From assembly GCA_016718805.1 (NCBI GenBank), contig JADKCP010000002.1:1-64000 (forward strand): a stretch of 64,000 bases of DNA. The letters run 5' to 3'. The translations under genes and the position numbers were made by a program. Every line of letters begins with the position of its first letter. Within the stretch, counting starts at the first letter, position 1. Below the pieces are notes generated by a model that searched no databases, was not told the DNA's origin, and saw only the letters and a list, made by a program, of their open reading frames with translations. This stretch comes from Bacteroidota bacterium. GTDB taxonomy: Bacteria; Bacteroidota; Bacteroidia; UBA4408. Shown in pieces: positions 28,301 to 36,337 of the stretch.

Positions 28301-29073
28301 GTAATTACTCCCATCCATCCTTTACGTTGCAGGAAATAGAGGAATACCAAACGCCCTAATAGTTTTTTTGTAAAATCACGGATAGGCAGTTCGTTTACAA
28401 CTTTATCTGTGTCTTTTTCATTTCTATCAATTTCAAAAATATCGTACCTAACTTTTGCATCTTCTATAAGGTAGTTATTGAAAATTTGAAATTGCTCTTT
28501 GTATTTTCTAAAAAACTCATCGTTTAATTTTTCTACAGAGAAAGCATCAACAACATCTTTTAACTCAAAATCGAATCCGTTTTTCTTTGCTGCTAATTCT
28601 TTTAAACGCTTTGCAGCAGTAGTGCCTGTTTCGTTTTGTCCTAATAGGTAAGTATAGCGTTTAGGGTTGGTTTTAAACTCTTCAAATGTGCCATCCTCAT
28701 TAAACCTTGATTCTTTGCAGATAAGTGAAAGACGATAATCCACTTGGGTTTTATCTTCGGAAACATAAAAAACCAAAATACCGTGGTTATTGGCTTGGTC
28801 AATAAACTTAGCTGTTAGGTTGTGAAAACCAACTTTGGTTTTCGCTATTTTATTTTCCTTTTTAATACCAACTTCCAGTATGATAATCTTCTTACCATCG
28901 GTTAGCTGTATATCACCCTTTTGATGAATGTACTTAGTTTTATTGCTTGTATCATCTAACTGAACTATTGAGTTTTCAAAGTTCACATTAGGGAAAACAA
29001 AATCAATAACCCTATGCCATTTTTCAAAGTCATAAGTATCGGTGAGTATATTTTTTATGTCCTTCTCTTGCAT
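25312..29073 (-). CDS. Eco57I-class N6-adenine DNA methyltransferase (PglX / type IIG-like)
   Basis: In this 1253-residue protein the gamma-class adenine methyltransferase core is clear: DKGAYYTPKEVVHYMSQQS (about 395-413), motif I VCDPAIGSGAFPMGVL (about 456-471) and motif IV IIIGNPPYIKEY (about 733-744). A target-recognition region fills the C-terminal third (NYQIDKEPLLEIPIV). The N-terminal 150 residues include QKGDIQLTDGKKIIILEVGI, which resembles a PD-(D/E)xK nuclease core but has ExG instead of ExK, so nuclease activity is doubtful. Size and architecture are like BREX PglX and type IIG enzymes. It probably methylates host DNA to mark self. Its gene lies 6 bp after dinD and overlaps the ATPase gene start. 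Confidence 0.88.
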   Translation of the reverse strand: MQEKDIKNILTDTYDFEKWHRVIDFVFPNVNFENSIVQLDDTSNKTKYIHQKGDIQLTDGKKIIILEVGIKKENKIAKTKVGFHNLTAKFIDQANNHGILVFYVSEDKTQVDYRLSLICKESRFNEDGTFEEFKTNPKRYTYLLGQNETGTTAAKRLKELAAKKNGFDFELKDVVDAFSVEKLNDEFFRKYKEQFQIFNNYLIEDAKVRYDIFEIDRNEKDTDKVVNELPIRDFTKKLLGRLVFLYFLQRKGWMGVITPASGKDVVWKSGYADFIHKLFREAKHQSKFHSKYLTELFYNTLNNENRVNFVFLIDKKSPFADGVNRSVPYLNGGLFDDDFPKGNAIDFPEKLFENLFEFLEQYNFTIDENSPEDHEVGIDPEMLGHIFENLLEDNRDKGAYYTPKEVVHYMSQQSIIEYLNHNLNYYSSDVEEFIKANVVSDYIIKEHSKIEKLLKEVKVCDPAIGSGAFPMGVLKVIYTALHNLHNAINPTKKFNEAKTKKDIIQKSIYGVDLERGAVDIARLRFWLALVVDEDVPQPLPNLDYKIMQGNSILEKFEDVDLSSLLKEDTDNEIITAHNGQVELVGFGRNQSVFVFDSTTKEEFQSLLDLYFDFKVDKSHKYKSKKEVKKKINAIIEGKLKAKFALDKIKYQDKLAEKQSHLKANTIYAYDPKGIQDKKQKAIEKLNKEIEFLEYKIAHLVDILNRLNRWEHQEKERPYFLWHTYFKDVFDNGKFDIIIGNPPYIKEYTNKSAFDGIRDSAYYMGKMDIWYFFACFCIDMLKDNGGIQCFIAQSNWITSSGAAKLRNKIVQETEMLSFIDFGNYKVFQSAGIQTMIYVVKKTATPPTQYTTKYARLLVDNIDKTFLDYFLQSENVAQHENFEKLQFEFVPANYVDGYITFANDINDNILKKIQSVEYIKLTEKEVAQGIVPNPDVVNTRNFKRFSKEDVLNNKIEVGDGVFVVKKGTFDALDEIEKKYVKPIFEPNEVHRYKFIDNYETEIIYITKKNYKNDAPSLIEHLAKFKPIMEERRENQKGTLDFFHLHWPRDEFYFEEGEKILSVRKCDRPTFIYSKQSAYVMMAFNIIKTERVNLKFLTALLNSKLIAFWLKNKGKMQGNNYQIDKEPLLEIPIVTTDKQQIFATLVDYILLVHQPRKEQLIKYIGNDLIIHSFEEVIDQAFYELYFGNEPEMQELKVLQHLEDIKPISEEFTDEDIETVVKFYHSIQEQKSPIRSVLLKANIVSKDIVGIINATIS

Positions 29074-29079
29074 CGTGAC

Positions 29080-29940
29080 TTATTTCTTTTTAGGCGAAAT
29101 TTTCTTGGGTTCTTTTTTGTCCAGCTTTTTTTGCACTGACTTTATACTGTCTGCTACTGGCAAATTTTCAGGCATTGTACCGCCAATTTCCTTGATGGTT
29201 TGGCGTACTTTACGCCCTACTTCAAGGTGGGTTTGGTTGGCTTTTTGTTTGCCCTGTATGTTTTCGTTGCGTAATTTATCTTCGGTTTGTGTGGCTCTAA
29301 AGAGGTTGGCAGCTAATTCGGTACTGCCCATATGGTCTAATATGTGTTGGCTCTTTTTTAGGTTTTTCTTTTTGTGTATGCCTTTGGCATCAAGCCCACC
29401 ATACAAACCCATATAGCCGTGGTTTTGAAATATGGCATAATCCAAACCATCTTGCACACCTGCATTTTTTGCAGCAGCAGCTAAGTAGGTATTGTGCTTG
29501 CTCATTTCGGTACGCAAAAAAATACGTTTCTCTTCTTCGGTGCTTAACTGGTTGTAAGCATCCATTTGCTGTATTTCCTGTATTCGGGTTTGTACAGCAA
29601 AATAGGTTTGCCCCTGGGCAACTACTTCTTTGCTTGGGTCGGCATTTTGGACAATGAGATAACAGGCATATCGGCTTAGTTTAAAACTTGGATAGGTGTG
29701 TTTTGCCCCTTGCCCAGCCACTAACACCTCGTTGGCTTCAACGATGTGTTCGGCAATATCGTAACCACTGTTTTTACAGGCTTCCGCTGCTTTTTCTATT
29801 ACGCCTGTAAAGTTCCTAAAATCGGTATAATCCAATGCTTTAGCCAACTGCCTTGCTAACCAAAACTCGTTGCCATTTTCATCTATATTTTTTATTTGTT
29901 CAAAAACAGAAAGGCTGTTTTTACTTATTTCTTTTGCCAT
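29080..29940 (-). CDS. dinD: DinD-like BRO-N domain protein
   Basis: 286 residues matching the DNA-damage-inducible protein D family: BRO-N domain at the start (GNEFWLARQLAKALDYTDFR, NFTGVIEKAAEACKNSG), then YPSFKLSRYACYLIVQNADP, RIFLRTEMSKHNTYLAAAAK, GYMGLYGGLDAKGIH and a lysine-rich tail (KKLDKKEPKKISPKKK). BRO-N domains bind DNA and occur in phage antirepressors; DinD of E. coli has been reported to act on RecA filaments. The gene sits between helicase and methyltransferase with gaps of 5-6 bp, so it is an integral part of the operon. It may sense damage or invading DNA, or regulate the system. Confidence 0.85.
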   Translation of the reverse strand: MAKEISKNSLSVFEQIKNIDENGNEFWLARQLAKALDYTDFRNFTGVIEKAAEACKNSGYDIAEHIVEANEVLVAGQGAKHTYPSFKLSRYACYLIVQNADPSKEVVAQGQTYFAVQTRIQEIQQMDAYNQLSTEEEKRIFLRTEMSKHNTYLAAAAKNAGVQDGLDYAIFQNHGYMGLYGGLDAKGIHKKKNLKKSQHILDHMGSTELAANLFRATQTEDKLRNENIQGKQKANQTHLEVGRKVRQTIKEIGGTMPENLPVADSIKSVQKKLDKKEPKKISPKKK

Positions 29941-29945
29941 ATTTT

Positions 29946-32900
29946 TTAATTATTGAAACTTTCGCTAATAATGATTTCCGGTTTAAATTCTTTTAAATTG
30001 AAAATGGGTTGTATGGTTTGCATTCCATCGTCTTCCATTGCTTGCAATGGATATTTATTTAAAACCTTAATTACTTCTTCTAAAAGTATGGCAGGTTTTA
30101 ATGGCGAAGCCTTTACAGCCTTAGCCAACTTATTAATATCTCTTTGCAGGTTTTGAAATTTGCCTACTCTAATTGCAGCTTTTGCATTTAGCAATAATTC
30201 TTTTTCTTGTGGGTTCGCAATTTGAATATTGGTTAAAGCATCTAAAAATGATAAGGCTCTTTTTTCATTAGGACCTTGTGTAGTATCAATTTTACGTTCT
30301 TTGCTTTTCTCTTCCTCCAACTTATTTGCAAATAACCCGATAGCGTTTTTTACCTGTATATGGTGATGTTCATTAAGCGGTATTGCGGCTTCTGTAACCT
30401 TTGCGTAATACTCTTTTTCTGCTTGCAGAAAAGTAAGTTCGTCAATATCTCCACTTTCTTTAACCAATAAAAAAGCATCTCTTTTTTCGTTGCGAATAAA
30501 AGTGATGGTAGCACCTTTTAATACTGGGCTTTTTCTGCCTACCCTTGCTCTGGTTGGCATATTTTTTATTTGCTTGAACAGGTCGGGATTATCTCTTTTG
30601 AATTTACGAAGCTCTAAAAGGATTCTTAGTTTTTCGTCTTTCTCTTCGTTTACTGTTTTATCAAACAAACCAAAACTTTCTGTAACCTCATCTTGGCTAT
30701 ATATTTGGCTATCCTCACCCATAGCACTGTGAAACGCCTGTAATTTCATTATGGCTTTTTTCTCCAGTTCTATATCACTATTTACTTTGGCTGTAGGGAA
30801 AAAATTAAAGATGTGAATATTGCTTGCCTTTGAACCTATACGATTTACCCTACCAATTCTTTGCATTAGTTTGGTACTATTCCAAGGAGTATCATAGTTT
30901 ACAATGATGTTGGCTCGGTGCATATTTACACCCTCTGCCAATACTTCTGTACTGATAACCATATTGTAATCATCCTTTTGCTCGGTTAAAGGAATGTTGG
31001 CATCGAAGTTGGCTTTTACAAAAGGGAATTTGTCTTTACGGTTTTTACTATCTACTACTAATATTTTATCGAAGTTGGCTTTCTTTAATTCCTCATATAG
31101 GTATGTTGTTGTTTCCTTTGATTCTGAAAAAACTACTAATTTTTCCTCTTTGTTAATCGTTTTATCGAATAGCTTTTTAGCTAAATACTCTTTGAAAATA
31201 TCCAGTTTAGGGTCTTGGGTAATGTTTGACCATTCACTCACTAATTCATCTAATAAAACCTTGTCACTTTTTAAACCTGTAATAAAGCCAGGTTCAAAAT
31301 CATCTGCATTACATATTTCAATAGTTGGATCAGTATCTGCTAAATCGGTAAGCAATGCAATTAACTCTTCCTCTCTACCTTCATTGATGTAATCATTAAC
31401 ACCTAAATTAGGAGCAATGTAAATTCTGTCATTTTCAAACATCTGTACCATTGCATTGGTAGCAGATGAAAACCGATTTAAAGATTGTTTAAAGGCATAA
31501 AAACTACTGTCGATACGTTTTACCAACATTGTTTTCATAATGAAAGCCAACTGGGTAGAAATCATATCTGCCTTTTGATACTTTCCTTTTTTATGAGGCT
31601 TTAAATATTTAATGGCTTGATAACGATTGTAGGTAAGCCCTTTGGTTGGATGACTTAAATACAAAATAGTCTTATCGTAAACCGCATCTAAATACTCATC
31701 TAACTGGTAAAATATTTTTTCGGGCTTATTTACCGCAGGGAAAATAACGCCTTGCTCTTTTAAGTCTTTGGCGTATTCATCATTTTCGGAAAGGTCGGTT
31801 CTTGTTCTACGAACTGTAAGGGGTTCAATAACTTTTACTCTTATCTTTTCATAAATGCCTTTAACACCAGCAGTAACTTTCTGAATGTCGGTTTCTGTTT
31901 TTAGCTTTTTATAGGCATCAATTTGTCCTCGAAAAAAGTGTTGCAAGTTGCCTACCTCTAATGAAGAGTTTTTGGCATCTTGAAATAAGTAAACAAGGTT
32001 TGCAATATCTTCCGGCTTATTGTTTAACGGAGTAGCAGAAATAAGCATTACCCTTTTTTGCTCGTAGGTATCGTTGGTTAGTTTCTTACGGGTTGGCGAC
32101 TTACATATATTTTGTAAATGGAAATACATCTCTGCACTATCACTTCTAAATTTATGAGCTTCATCCACAATTATTAAATCGTAATCGTGGTGCTTGTTTA
32201 TTTTATGCAAACTACCTGATGTAACTATTTTATAATTGTGTAAGCCGAATTTTGAGAGTGTATCTTCCCAATTCTCCTTTATTGCAGGTGGGCAAATAAT
32301 AAGCGTTTTTGATAGGTATGATGGAAACCCATTTGTATAAAAAAACTTCTTAGCAATAAGCGTAGCTACTATTGTTTTACCCAACCCAACAACATCAGAT
32401 AAAAAGAAGCCGTGGTGTTTCATCATTTTATTGAACCCATCGGCAACTGCATCTACTTGATAAGATAATTTTTTAAAACCGTGTGGTAAATCTTGAATAG
32501 AATTAGGGTCAAAATCAATGCTCCTTCCAAAGTATTCAATAAGAAACTTCATATAAACTTCAAAAGGAGTAAACTCATCATTGAGGTACGTTTCCTTTTT
32601 TAATTTATCTACAAACTCTTTTCCTATTTCAATACTTTCATTCCATAGTTTATTGAATGTTTCAGTAGCAAAATCAATATCTGTATTATCCCTTAACTCT
32701 ACGTTAAATTCAAAATTTCTTTCTAAACCATTATCAGTTAAATTGCTTGAACCAGTAATCACAGAACCATATCCGTGGTTGTGCTTTTCCTCCTCTCTGA
32801 ATATGTATATTTTGGCGTGTAGGTTTTGTTTTGGATGAACTTTTATTTTAATTTTTTCAGTAACTAAATCTTGTATCAGTTGCAACATTCCTTCCTCAAC

Positions 32901-33212
32901 TTCTTTATCATATTCAGCTTCTTGGATGTTCTTTTTAACCTCTTCAAAAAAATCATCTCTACTTTTTGCTGGGTCTTCTATAAATAGTAAGCCTCTTTTA
33001 TTTGCTTCGTAAATCAGGTTATCAATGTTGATACCAACCAATATTCTTATTTCTCCTGCTTTCTCTACAAATGGTCTAATACGGAAGTAGCCAGATGCTC
33101 TAAAATACCCTACCAAAGCATCGAAGAAATGAATATTACGGTGCTTGAATATTCCTTCAATTTTGCTTAGTAGCGTATTTTCGTTTTCGTTTGTAAAAAA
33201 CTTTGTTGACAT
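29946..33212 (-). CDS. PLD-nuclease/SNF2-helicase fusion
   Basis: 1088 residues. An N-terminal phospholipase D-type domain carries a single HxK motif with GSSN partner (NLHAKIYIF about 129-137; GSVITGSSNLTDNGL about 146-160). A superfamily 2 SNF2/RapA-like helicase follows: SDVVGLGKTIVATLIAKKF (about 269-287), LIIVDEAHKFRSD, LISATPLNNKPEDIANL, and motif VI TKLMQRIGRVNRIGSK (about 778-793). One HKD motif per chain means a nuclease would act as a dimer. Such fusions occur beside DNA methyltransferases in restriction-like loci, where the helicase translocates on foreign DNA and the PLD cuts. Its start overlaps the XRE stop; dinD begins 5 bp after its end. It is the best candidate for the operon's nuclease. 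Confidence 0.88.
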   Translation of the reverse strand: MSTKFFTNENENTLLSKIEGIFKHRNIHFFDALVGYFRASGYFRIRPFVEKAGEIRILVGINIDNLIYEANKRGLLFIEDPAKSRDDFFEEVKKNIQEAEYDKEVEEGMLQLIQDLVTEKIKIKVHPKQNLHAKIYIFREEEKHNHGYGSVITGSSNLTDNGLERNFEFNVELRDNTDIDFATETFNKLWNESIEIGKEFVDKLKKETYLNDEFTPFEVYMKFLIEYFGRSIDFDPNSIQDLPHGFKKLSYQVDAVADGFNKMMKHHGFFLSDVVGLGKTIVATLIAKKFFYTNGFPSYLSKTLIICPPAIKENWEDTLSKFGLHNYKIVTSGSLHKINKHHDYDLIIVDEAHKFRSDSAEMYFHLQNICKSPTRKKLTNDTYEQKRVMLISATPLNNKPEDIANLVYLFQDAKNSSLEVGNLQHFFRGQIDAYKKLKTETDIQKVTAGVKGIYEKIRVKVIEPLTVRRTRTDLSENDEYAKDLKEQGVIFPAVNKPEKIFYQLDEYLDAVYDKTILYLSHPTKGLTYNRYQAIKYLKPHKKGKYQKADMISTQLAFIMKTMLVKRIDSSFYAFKQSLNRFSSATNAMVQMFENDRIYIAPNLGVNDYINEGREEELIALLTDLADTDPTIEICNADDFEPGFITGLKSDKVLLDELVSEWSNITQDPKLDIFKEYLAKKLFDKTINKEEKLVVFSESKETTTYLYEELKKANFDKILVVDSKNRKDKFPFVKANFDANIPLTEQKDDYNMVISTEVLAEGVNMHRANIIVNYDTPWNSTKLMQRIGRVNRIGSKASNIHIFNFFPTAKVNSDIELEKKAIMKLQAFHSAMGEDSQIYSQDEVTESFGLFDKTVNEEKDEKLRILLELRKFKRDNPDLFKQIKNMPTRARVGRKSPVLKGATITFIRNEKRDAFLLVKESGDIDELTFLQAEKEYYAKVTEAAIPLNEHHHIQVKNAIGLFANKLEEEKSKERKIDTTQGPNEKRALSFLDALTNIQIANPQEKELLLNAKAAIRVGKFQNLQRDINKLAKAVKASPLKPAILLEEVIKVLNKYPLQAMEDDGMQTIQPIFNLKEFKPEIIISESFNN

Positions 33213-33505
33213 TATTTCGATTTCTTTATTTGTTTGGTAACTGATTTCAATGCTTCGTCTGCCATTGGTTCGCCTTGAACCATATTATACAATTGGTCGG
33301 CAAGCCAAAGGGTTTGCAATTCTTCAACATCAGCTTTGAGTATTTGGGCTAATAAAGGGATTTGCTCTTTCTTTAATTGCCTGTCGCCTCGTTCTACTTT
33401 GCTAATAATAGAAGTGTCCACATCCAATTGAGAAGCAAGCTGCCGCAGCAACAAATTTTGCTTCGTTCTTAGTTCTCTAATTCGTTCACCAAACTGTGTT
33501 GCCAT
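33212..33505 (-). CDS. XRE-family regulator heading the defence operon
   Basis: This 97-residue protein carries a classic five-helix HTH: FGERIRELRTKQNLLLRQLA, LDVDTSIISKVERGDRQLKK, IPLLAQILKADVEELQTLWL. Small XRE proteins of this kind lead many restriction-modification operons and delay expression until methylation is established (controller proteins). Its stop overlaps the helicase start, giving translational coupling. An inverted repeat TTGTC-TT-GACAA lies just upstream between the -7 box and the start, suggesting autoregulation. Confidence 0.85.
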   Translation of the reverse strand: MATQFGERIRELRTKQNLLLRQLASQLDVDTSIISKVERGDRQLKKEQIPLLAQILKADVEELQTLWLADQLYNMVQGEPMADEALKSVTKQIKKSK

Positions 33506-33511
33506 TATAAT

Positions 33512-33542
33512 AATATTGTCTTGACAAATATTGGCAAATATA
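33512..33542 (-). promoter_or_regulatory. Promoter and probable operator of the defence operon
   Basis: On the reverse strand, TATATTTG (33535-33542) matches the -7 consensus. Between it and the XRE start at 33505 lies TTGTC-TT-GACAA (33516-33527) flanked by AATAT on both sides, a near-palindrome placed across the likely transcription start, fit for repression by the XRE protein. The surrounding gap 33543-33657 shows nothing else. Confidence 0.55.
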
Positions 33543-33657
33543 AGAAAACAAAACCAAATAAATTAGCAAAGTGAAAAACTATTGAGTAGATGGGGAAATG
33601 AGGATTTGAGGAAAAGCGGACTACGCTTCCTCATATCCTTAAATCCTCAAAGTGGAA

Positions 33658-35901
33658 CTATTGAGGATTTTTGGCGTTGGGGTTGGTGTACTGGTCGTGG
33701 CCATCGTACTGGATAATATCAGCATCTTTAAACTCCTTGATGTAGCGTTGTGCTGACTTGTCGGTAATGCCCAAACTTAGGGCTGTGGCTACATAGGTTT
33801 GGCGATTGAAGTGGTAAGGCAGGTTTTCTAAAAACTGCTCTTTCTTGTGCTTTGGTTTGGGCTTGTAGGTTTCCTGGGCTATTTGAGAATACACATAACT
33901 GCTATGCTTTACCAGAATGGTAATCATATCCAACGTGTTTTGAAAGTCGGTATCGTTGCAATAAAGGTTTTGTTCTATGCTTCCATCTTCCATAATTCGG
34001 AGTGCTGAAAAAATCATCATTATACGGAAGGCAATTAAGCCCAAACGCCTTACTGAACTGATAATCTCTTCTTCTTGGATATTGACATACAGGGTTTGCA
34101 TTTTCTCAAAGAATTGATTGAACTGCAATTGCTGTGATGGGGTCAAAGAAAAGTGTACATCGGGGTTGGCTTGTAAAGTTTGGTACAAACTGAAAAACTC
34201 ATTGCCCAGCTTTTCAAAATGCACATCTAAACCGTTCTCGGTTTTAGAGGCAAATACATCTTTCCAAATCAATTTCATATTCATTACATAGAACATAAAA
34301 CGGCTGAACAAACCATTTTCAGCATTTGGAATGAGGGTTGTTATTTGCTTGGGAGTACCTGAAAGTAAAGCTGATAAACAAGGTCTGTCAATTTCTACAT
34401 ATTCCTTGTCTGTTCTGCGATAATATGAGATAGGTTCGTGTTGAAAAGCATTGCGAAAACCATCGCTAAAGTCTCCGTAATCGCTTTTAAATGCTTTGGC
34501 AAGGGTATCACCCTCTGTTTCAAAAATAAGCCCTCTTTTGTCGCTATCGCCCAATATTTCTAAAAAGCCTGTTGCACTGTTATTGGCAGGAATGAACAAC
34601 ATTTTTTGCGGTGGTTTCTGTGGCTTTTCGGTGTTGGCATCTTTACCCTTGTTTGCGTTGTACTCTTGCATATCCACCTCAAACTGTTGCTTCATTATCT
34701 TGGCTTGGTTTCTTAGTGCTAAGTGTATAGGTTCAACCAATTTTCGGCAATGAATTAAAATACCTTTCCCTGCTGATGCTTTGGCAGAAATGAAAATGAA
34801 CAGATTTGTATTTACTGGATTGTCGCCATACTTTCCAATGAGTTTAGGAAATGCCACACTTAACGTAACCAATGAACCTAACAATAAAATATCCCTTTCT
34901 TCTTTGGTGGTGGCTACTCCTGTAATGTGTTTTAAAAACTCTGGTATTGTGTCAAACACTGCATCGGGCAAAGTTGGCATTTGTTCTTCGGGCTTTGTTT
35001 CCTCTTGATCCGTTGCCTTTTGCTTGGGTTCAAACTTTTTGTGTTCTTGGGTGTGGTGTGAATAGGCACTATTTACGGCAGTCTTAATTTCTCTTTCAGA
35101 TAAATCAAAATGCTGTGTACATAGTATTTCAGTATCGGATTGCGATAAACCAACTCTGTTGCAATTAGAAGCAAGCAGATAAATATAATTATTTCTGTTT
35201 CCATCGGTGTATGATGCTTTTTGGTTTGTGAATTGAATTTGTTGATTGAATAAAAATGTGATGTTGAGGTCTTCGGGTTCTGCCTGTTCTATTGGAACAA
35301 CTGGAGCAATAGCCGTAGGCGTTTGCGATTGTTGTTCTTGAATGAATTGGGGCAAAGCCACAATGAATTTCTCGTTTTGGATGGTTCGGTATGCGTTGGG
35401 GTCGTGGCTCATAAAACAAAGCCTTGTAACATCTTTGCAGCTTGGGTCTGCCTTTAATCCTGTGGCATCTTCATAATACTTCTGCACTTGAAAATAAGCA
35501 ATGTCGTGGTGTTCCAGTTCTGTGCTTACCTCAACAAATACTTTTAAGCCATTGCCACTTGGACTAATGAAGCAAAGTGATGTGTAGGAGATTTTGCTAA
35601 TGATTGCAAACGCAGTTTGCAACTGTTCCTGTGTGAGTTTGTCAAAATCTAAATGCACAAAGCCACTGTACATTTCAAGAAAAGGCATTTGCCTTTTTTC
35701 GCTGAATACAGCCGAAGGCGTAAAAGCCAATAACTGTTTCTTTTTGTTGTCGGCTTCTTCCTTTTTGCCTTGTGCAATAAGATTGCGGATTTCTTCTACT
35801 TCCGTTTTGTACTTGTCGGAAATAATGTCTTTACCTATCAGCAGTAGAGATTTTTTTTCTACCGGGATAGTAAAGTTTTTAAATATGGTACTTGATGCCA
35901 T
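33658..35901 (-). CDS. BT4734-type/DUF3987 mobile-element protein
   Basis: 747 residues with an N-terminal BT4734-like primase-related domain (GFVHLDFDKL, SYTSLCFISPSGNGLKVFVE, DPSCKDVTRLCFMSHDPNAY) and a DUF3987 P-loop region (FIFISAKASAGKGILIHCRK, about 370-390). Members are carried by Bacteroidota integrative elements and may act in replication or mobilisation of the excised circle; direct evidence is lacking. A C-terminal winged-helix-like end (FNRQTYVATALSLGITDKSA) may bind DNA. It lies 152 bp beyond the XRE start, transcribed in the same direction, upstream of the defence operon. The leader contains the motif TTTAACCGATAAGAAAG. Confidence 0.85.
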   Translation of the reverse strand: MASSTIFKNFTIPVEKKSLLLIGKDIISDKYKTEVEEIRNLIAQGKKEEADNKKKQLLAFTPSAVFSEKRQMPFLEMYSGFVHLDFDKLTQEQLQTAFAIISKISYTSLCFISPSGNGLKVFVEVSTELEHHDIAYFQVQKYYEDATGLKADPSCKDVTRLCFMSHDPNAYRTIQNEKFIVALPQFIQEQQSQTPTAIAPVVPIEQAEPEDLNITFLFNQQIQFTNQKASYTDGNRNNYIYLLASNCNRVGLSQSDTEILCTQHFDLSEREIKTAVNSAYSHHTQEHKKFEPKQKATDQEETKPEEQMPTLPDAVFDTIPEFLKHITGVATTKEERDILLLGSLVTLSVAFPKLIGKYGDNPVNTNLFIFISAKASAGKGILIHCRKLVEPIHLALRNQAKIMKQQFEVDMQEYNANKGKDANTEKPQKPPQKMLFIPANNSATGFLEILGDSDKRGLIFETEGDTLAKAFKSDYGDFSDGFRNAFQHEPISYYRRTDKEYVEIDRPCLSALLSGTPKQITTLIPNAENGLFSRFMFYVMNMKLIWKDVFASKTENGLDVHFEKLGNEFFSLYQTLQANPDVHFSLTPSQQLQFNQFFEKMQTLYVNIQEEEIISSVRRLGLIAFRIMMIFSALRIMEDGSIEQNLYCNDTDFQNTLDMITILVKHSSYVYSQIAQETYKPKPKHKKEQFLENLPYHFNRQTYVATALSLGITDKSAQRYIKEFKDADIIQYDGHDQYTNPNAKNPQ

Positions 35902-35930
35902 TTCTTTTCTTTCTTATCGGTTAAAAAATT

Positions 35931-36232
35931 CTATTTGCGTTTGTTCTTGAGTATGTACTCGGTAGCCATAGCATCAATTTCATCGGTTGATGATTGACGG
36001 TTACGCTGCAACCAGTCGTCTAACTCGGAACGCTTGAAATAGAGTTTCTTTCCTGGGGACAGAAATGGGGAATACTCTTTGTACTTGTAAGTTTGTACAA
36101 ATGTGAGGGGCTTACATCAAGGAATGTGCAAGCCTCGTTGAAGTTTAATACTGTTTTTTGCAGTAAGTTTTGCTCATCTAATTTGTTTGCAATTTCTGTG
36201 AGCTTGTCGAGAATTAAATTTTCTGTTGCCAT
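35931..36232 (-). CDS. Small HTH (excisionase-like) protein, one frameshift
   Basis: The N-terminus (LDKLTEIANKLDEQNLLQKT, then NFNEACTFLDVSPSHLYKLT) is the usual MerR/excisionase-type HTH preceded by a coiled-coil. The continuous frame stops at 36020, but one inserted G near 36055 (CPQ-GKKLYFKR) restores the family ending KLYFKRSELDDWLQRNRQ and EIDAMATEYILKNKRK, stopping at 35931. The restored length is about 100 residues. These proteins act as accessory DNA-bending factors or regulators of the DUF3987 gene that follows 29 bp downstream. The shift is in a G/A run, probably a sequencing error. Confidence 0.75.
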
Positions 36233-36337
36233 CTTTTTATATTTTTAAAATTGATGGAACAAAACTCTACAATGCAGCAGGGGCAAAGGTTAAGGGGTTA
36301 TTCCCTTAATCACTATTCATAATAATCTTAATGTTTT

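Noticed and set aside
21350..33505. The operon as a standard BREX or DISARM system
   Set aside because: No PglZ/BrxZ, BrxC or BrxL, and no DrmA, DrmB or DrmC are present; only the methyltransferase resembles PglX/DrmMI.
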